Shown one piece after another: positions 62,957 to 64,000 of a stretch of DNA of 64,000 nucleotides; position 1 is the first letter of the stretch; each line of letters begins with the position of its first letter. Origin of the DNA: Micromonospora gifhornensis (GTDB taxonomy: Bacteria > Actinomycetota > Actinomycetes > Mycobacteriales > Micromonosporaceae). Position numbers and translations under genes: made by a program. The notes under the pieces are model-generated. The model was not told the origin of the DNA, did no database searches, and was given only the letters and a program-made list of their open reading frames with translations. Location of the stretch: positions 24,980 through 88,979 of the forward strand of contig NZ_BOPA01000013.1 in assembly GCF_016863515.1 (NCBI RefSeq), written 5' to 3'.

Positions 62957-64000
62957 ATGACGGCAGACAACGGCACGGGCCAGAGACAGACCGGCGGGAA
63001 GTACGTGGAGCCGGGCGGGGAGTTCAACCGGGACCAGAACTACATCACCACCCGGATCACCGCGGACGGGCGGGACGGCTATCCGGTCGAGCCCGGACGC
63101 TATCGGCTGGTGGTGAGTCGCGCCTGCCCGTGGGCGAACCGGCTGATCATCGTACGGCGGTTGCTGGGTCTTGAGGACGTCCTGTCGATGGGCGTCACCG
63201 GGCCGACCCACGACGCGCGGAGCTGGACCTTCGACCTGGACCCGGGTGGCCGGGACCCGGTGCTCGGCATCGAACGCATCCAGGAGGCGTACTTCGCCCG
63301 CCACCCCGACTATCCGCGCGGCATCACCGTGCCGGCGATCGTCGACGTGCCGACCGGGCAGGTGGTGACCAACGACTACGCCCAGATGAGCCTGGACCTG
63401 TCCACCGAATGGACCGCCCACCACCGACCCGGTGCCCCGGACCTGTATCCCGAGCACCTGCGGGCCGAGATCGACGAGGTAAACGCGGTGGTCTTCCAGG
63501 ACGTCAACAACGGCGTGTACAAGTGCGGCTTCGCCGGCAACCAGGAGGCGTACGACAAGGCGTACCACCGGCTGTTCGACCGGCTGGACTGGCTCAGCGA
63601 CCGGCTCGCCGGGCAGCGTTACCTGGTCGGCGACACCATCACCGAAGCGGACGTGCGGCTGTTCACCACGCTTGTGCGCTTCGATCCGGTGTACCACGGC
63701 CACTTCAAGTGCAACCGGCAGAAGCTCAGCGAGATGCCGGTGCTGTGGGCGTACGCCCGGGACCTGTTCACCACCCCCGGCTTCGGCGACACGATCGACT
63801 TCGACCACATCAAACGGCACTACTACGAGGTGCACCGGGACATCAACCCGACCGGGGTGGTGCCGCTGGGCCCCGACCTGTCGAACTGGCTCACCCCGCA
63901 CGACCGCGAAGCCCTCGGCGGCCGCCCCTTCGGCAACGGCACTCCCCCACCACCCCCATCCCCCACCGAACAGGTCAACCCCGCCCACACCCCCCTGCAC
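62957..64000 (+). CDS. Glutathionyl-hydroquinone reductase-like protein (partial)
   Basis: The frame from ATG 62957 (GGAGC site) is open to the window edge, so at least 348 residues are seen and the 3' end is missing. It has the thioredoxin-like Cys57 in SRACPWANR and a C-terminal GST helical domain (NNGVYKCGFAGNQEAYD). This fits the Xi-class enzymes that reduce glutathionyl- or, in Actinobacteria, perhaps mycothiol-conjugated hydroquinones. The C-terminus has a Pro-rich extension. Confidence 0.88.
   Translation, partial: MTADNGTGQRQTGGKYVEPGGEFNRDQNYITTRITADGRDGYPVEPGRYRLVVSRACPWANRLIIVRRLLGLEDVLSMGVTGPTHDARSWTFDLDPGGRDPVLGIERIQEAYFARHPDYPRGITVPAIVDVPTGQVVTNDYAQMSLDLSTEWTAHHRPGAPDLYPEHLRAEIDEVNAVVFQDVNNGVYKCGFAGNQEAYDKAYHRLFDRLDWLSDRLAGQRYLVGDTITEADVRLFTTLVRFDPVYHGHFKCNRQKLSEMPVLWAYARDLFTTPGFGDTIDFDHIKRHYYEVHRDINPTGVVPLGPDLSNWLTPHDREALGGRPFGNGTPPPPPSPTEQVNPAHTPLH

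Overview
This window comes from a high-GC actinobacterium, most probably Micromonospora or a close relative. That rests on the very high GC content, heavy use of GTG and TTG starts, the typical actinobacterial extensions on S3, S5, L17, L22, SecE and NusG, and the gene order tRNA-Thr, tRNA-Met, rpmG, hadA, hadB, tRNA-Trp, secE, nusG, rplK, rplA. The genus is inferred from remembered protein sequences and was not tested.

Positions 1-6781 hold the end of a secreted FIMAH-domain protein, a small membrane-anchored secreted protein, an aldo/keto reductase, an ABC-F ATPase, an RsmC-like methyltransferase, a single-pass membrane protein of unknown role and truA.

Positions 6851-29353 are the main translation region, all on the minus strand. 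Read in the direction of transcription, the str genes (rpsL, rpsG, fusA, tuf) come first. The S10-spc genes follow, from rpsJ to rplO, then secY, adk and map, a DUF1707 membrane protein, and finally infA, rpmJ, rpsM, rpsK, rpsD, rpoA and rplQ. Many neighbours overlap by 1 or 4 bases, which implies translational coupling. Hairpins split the cluster after rpsG, fusA, rpsQ, rplO, adk, rpmJ, rpsD and rplQ.

Positions 29862-46585 hold two small membrane proteins, rpoC and rpoB, rplL and rplJ, an ABC transporter pair, rplA, rplK, nusG, secE, tRNA-Trp, hadB, hadA, rpmG, tRNA-Met and tRNA-Thr. Good sigma-70-type promoters can be read upstream of rpsL, rpoB and tRNA-Thr.

Positions 46678-55486 are more mixed. 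They hold a membrane GGDEF-EAL cyclic-di-GMP enzyme, a tiny membrane peptide, an unrecognised protein, tRNA-Tyr, a YajQ-type cyclic-di-GMP-binding protein, an ArsR-type regulator divergent from a dienelactone-hydrolase-like enzyme with an inverted repeat between them, a second tiny membrane peptide, an MFS transporter and htpX.

Positions 55626-64000 hold nuoI, J, K, L, M and N, part of a complex I operon with no nuoA-H beside it. Its upstream edge meets a broken Uma2-family gene and a glutathionyl-hydroquinone reductase that runs off the window.

Most of the window is conserved housekeeping sequence, and I see no clear undescribed defence or biosynthetic system. The better leads are the isolated nuoI-N block with a repeat-extended NuoK, the two cyclic-di-GMP genes close together, the operator-like inverted repeats, and the rpoB-rpoC intergenic stem-loop.
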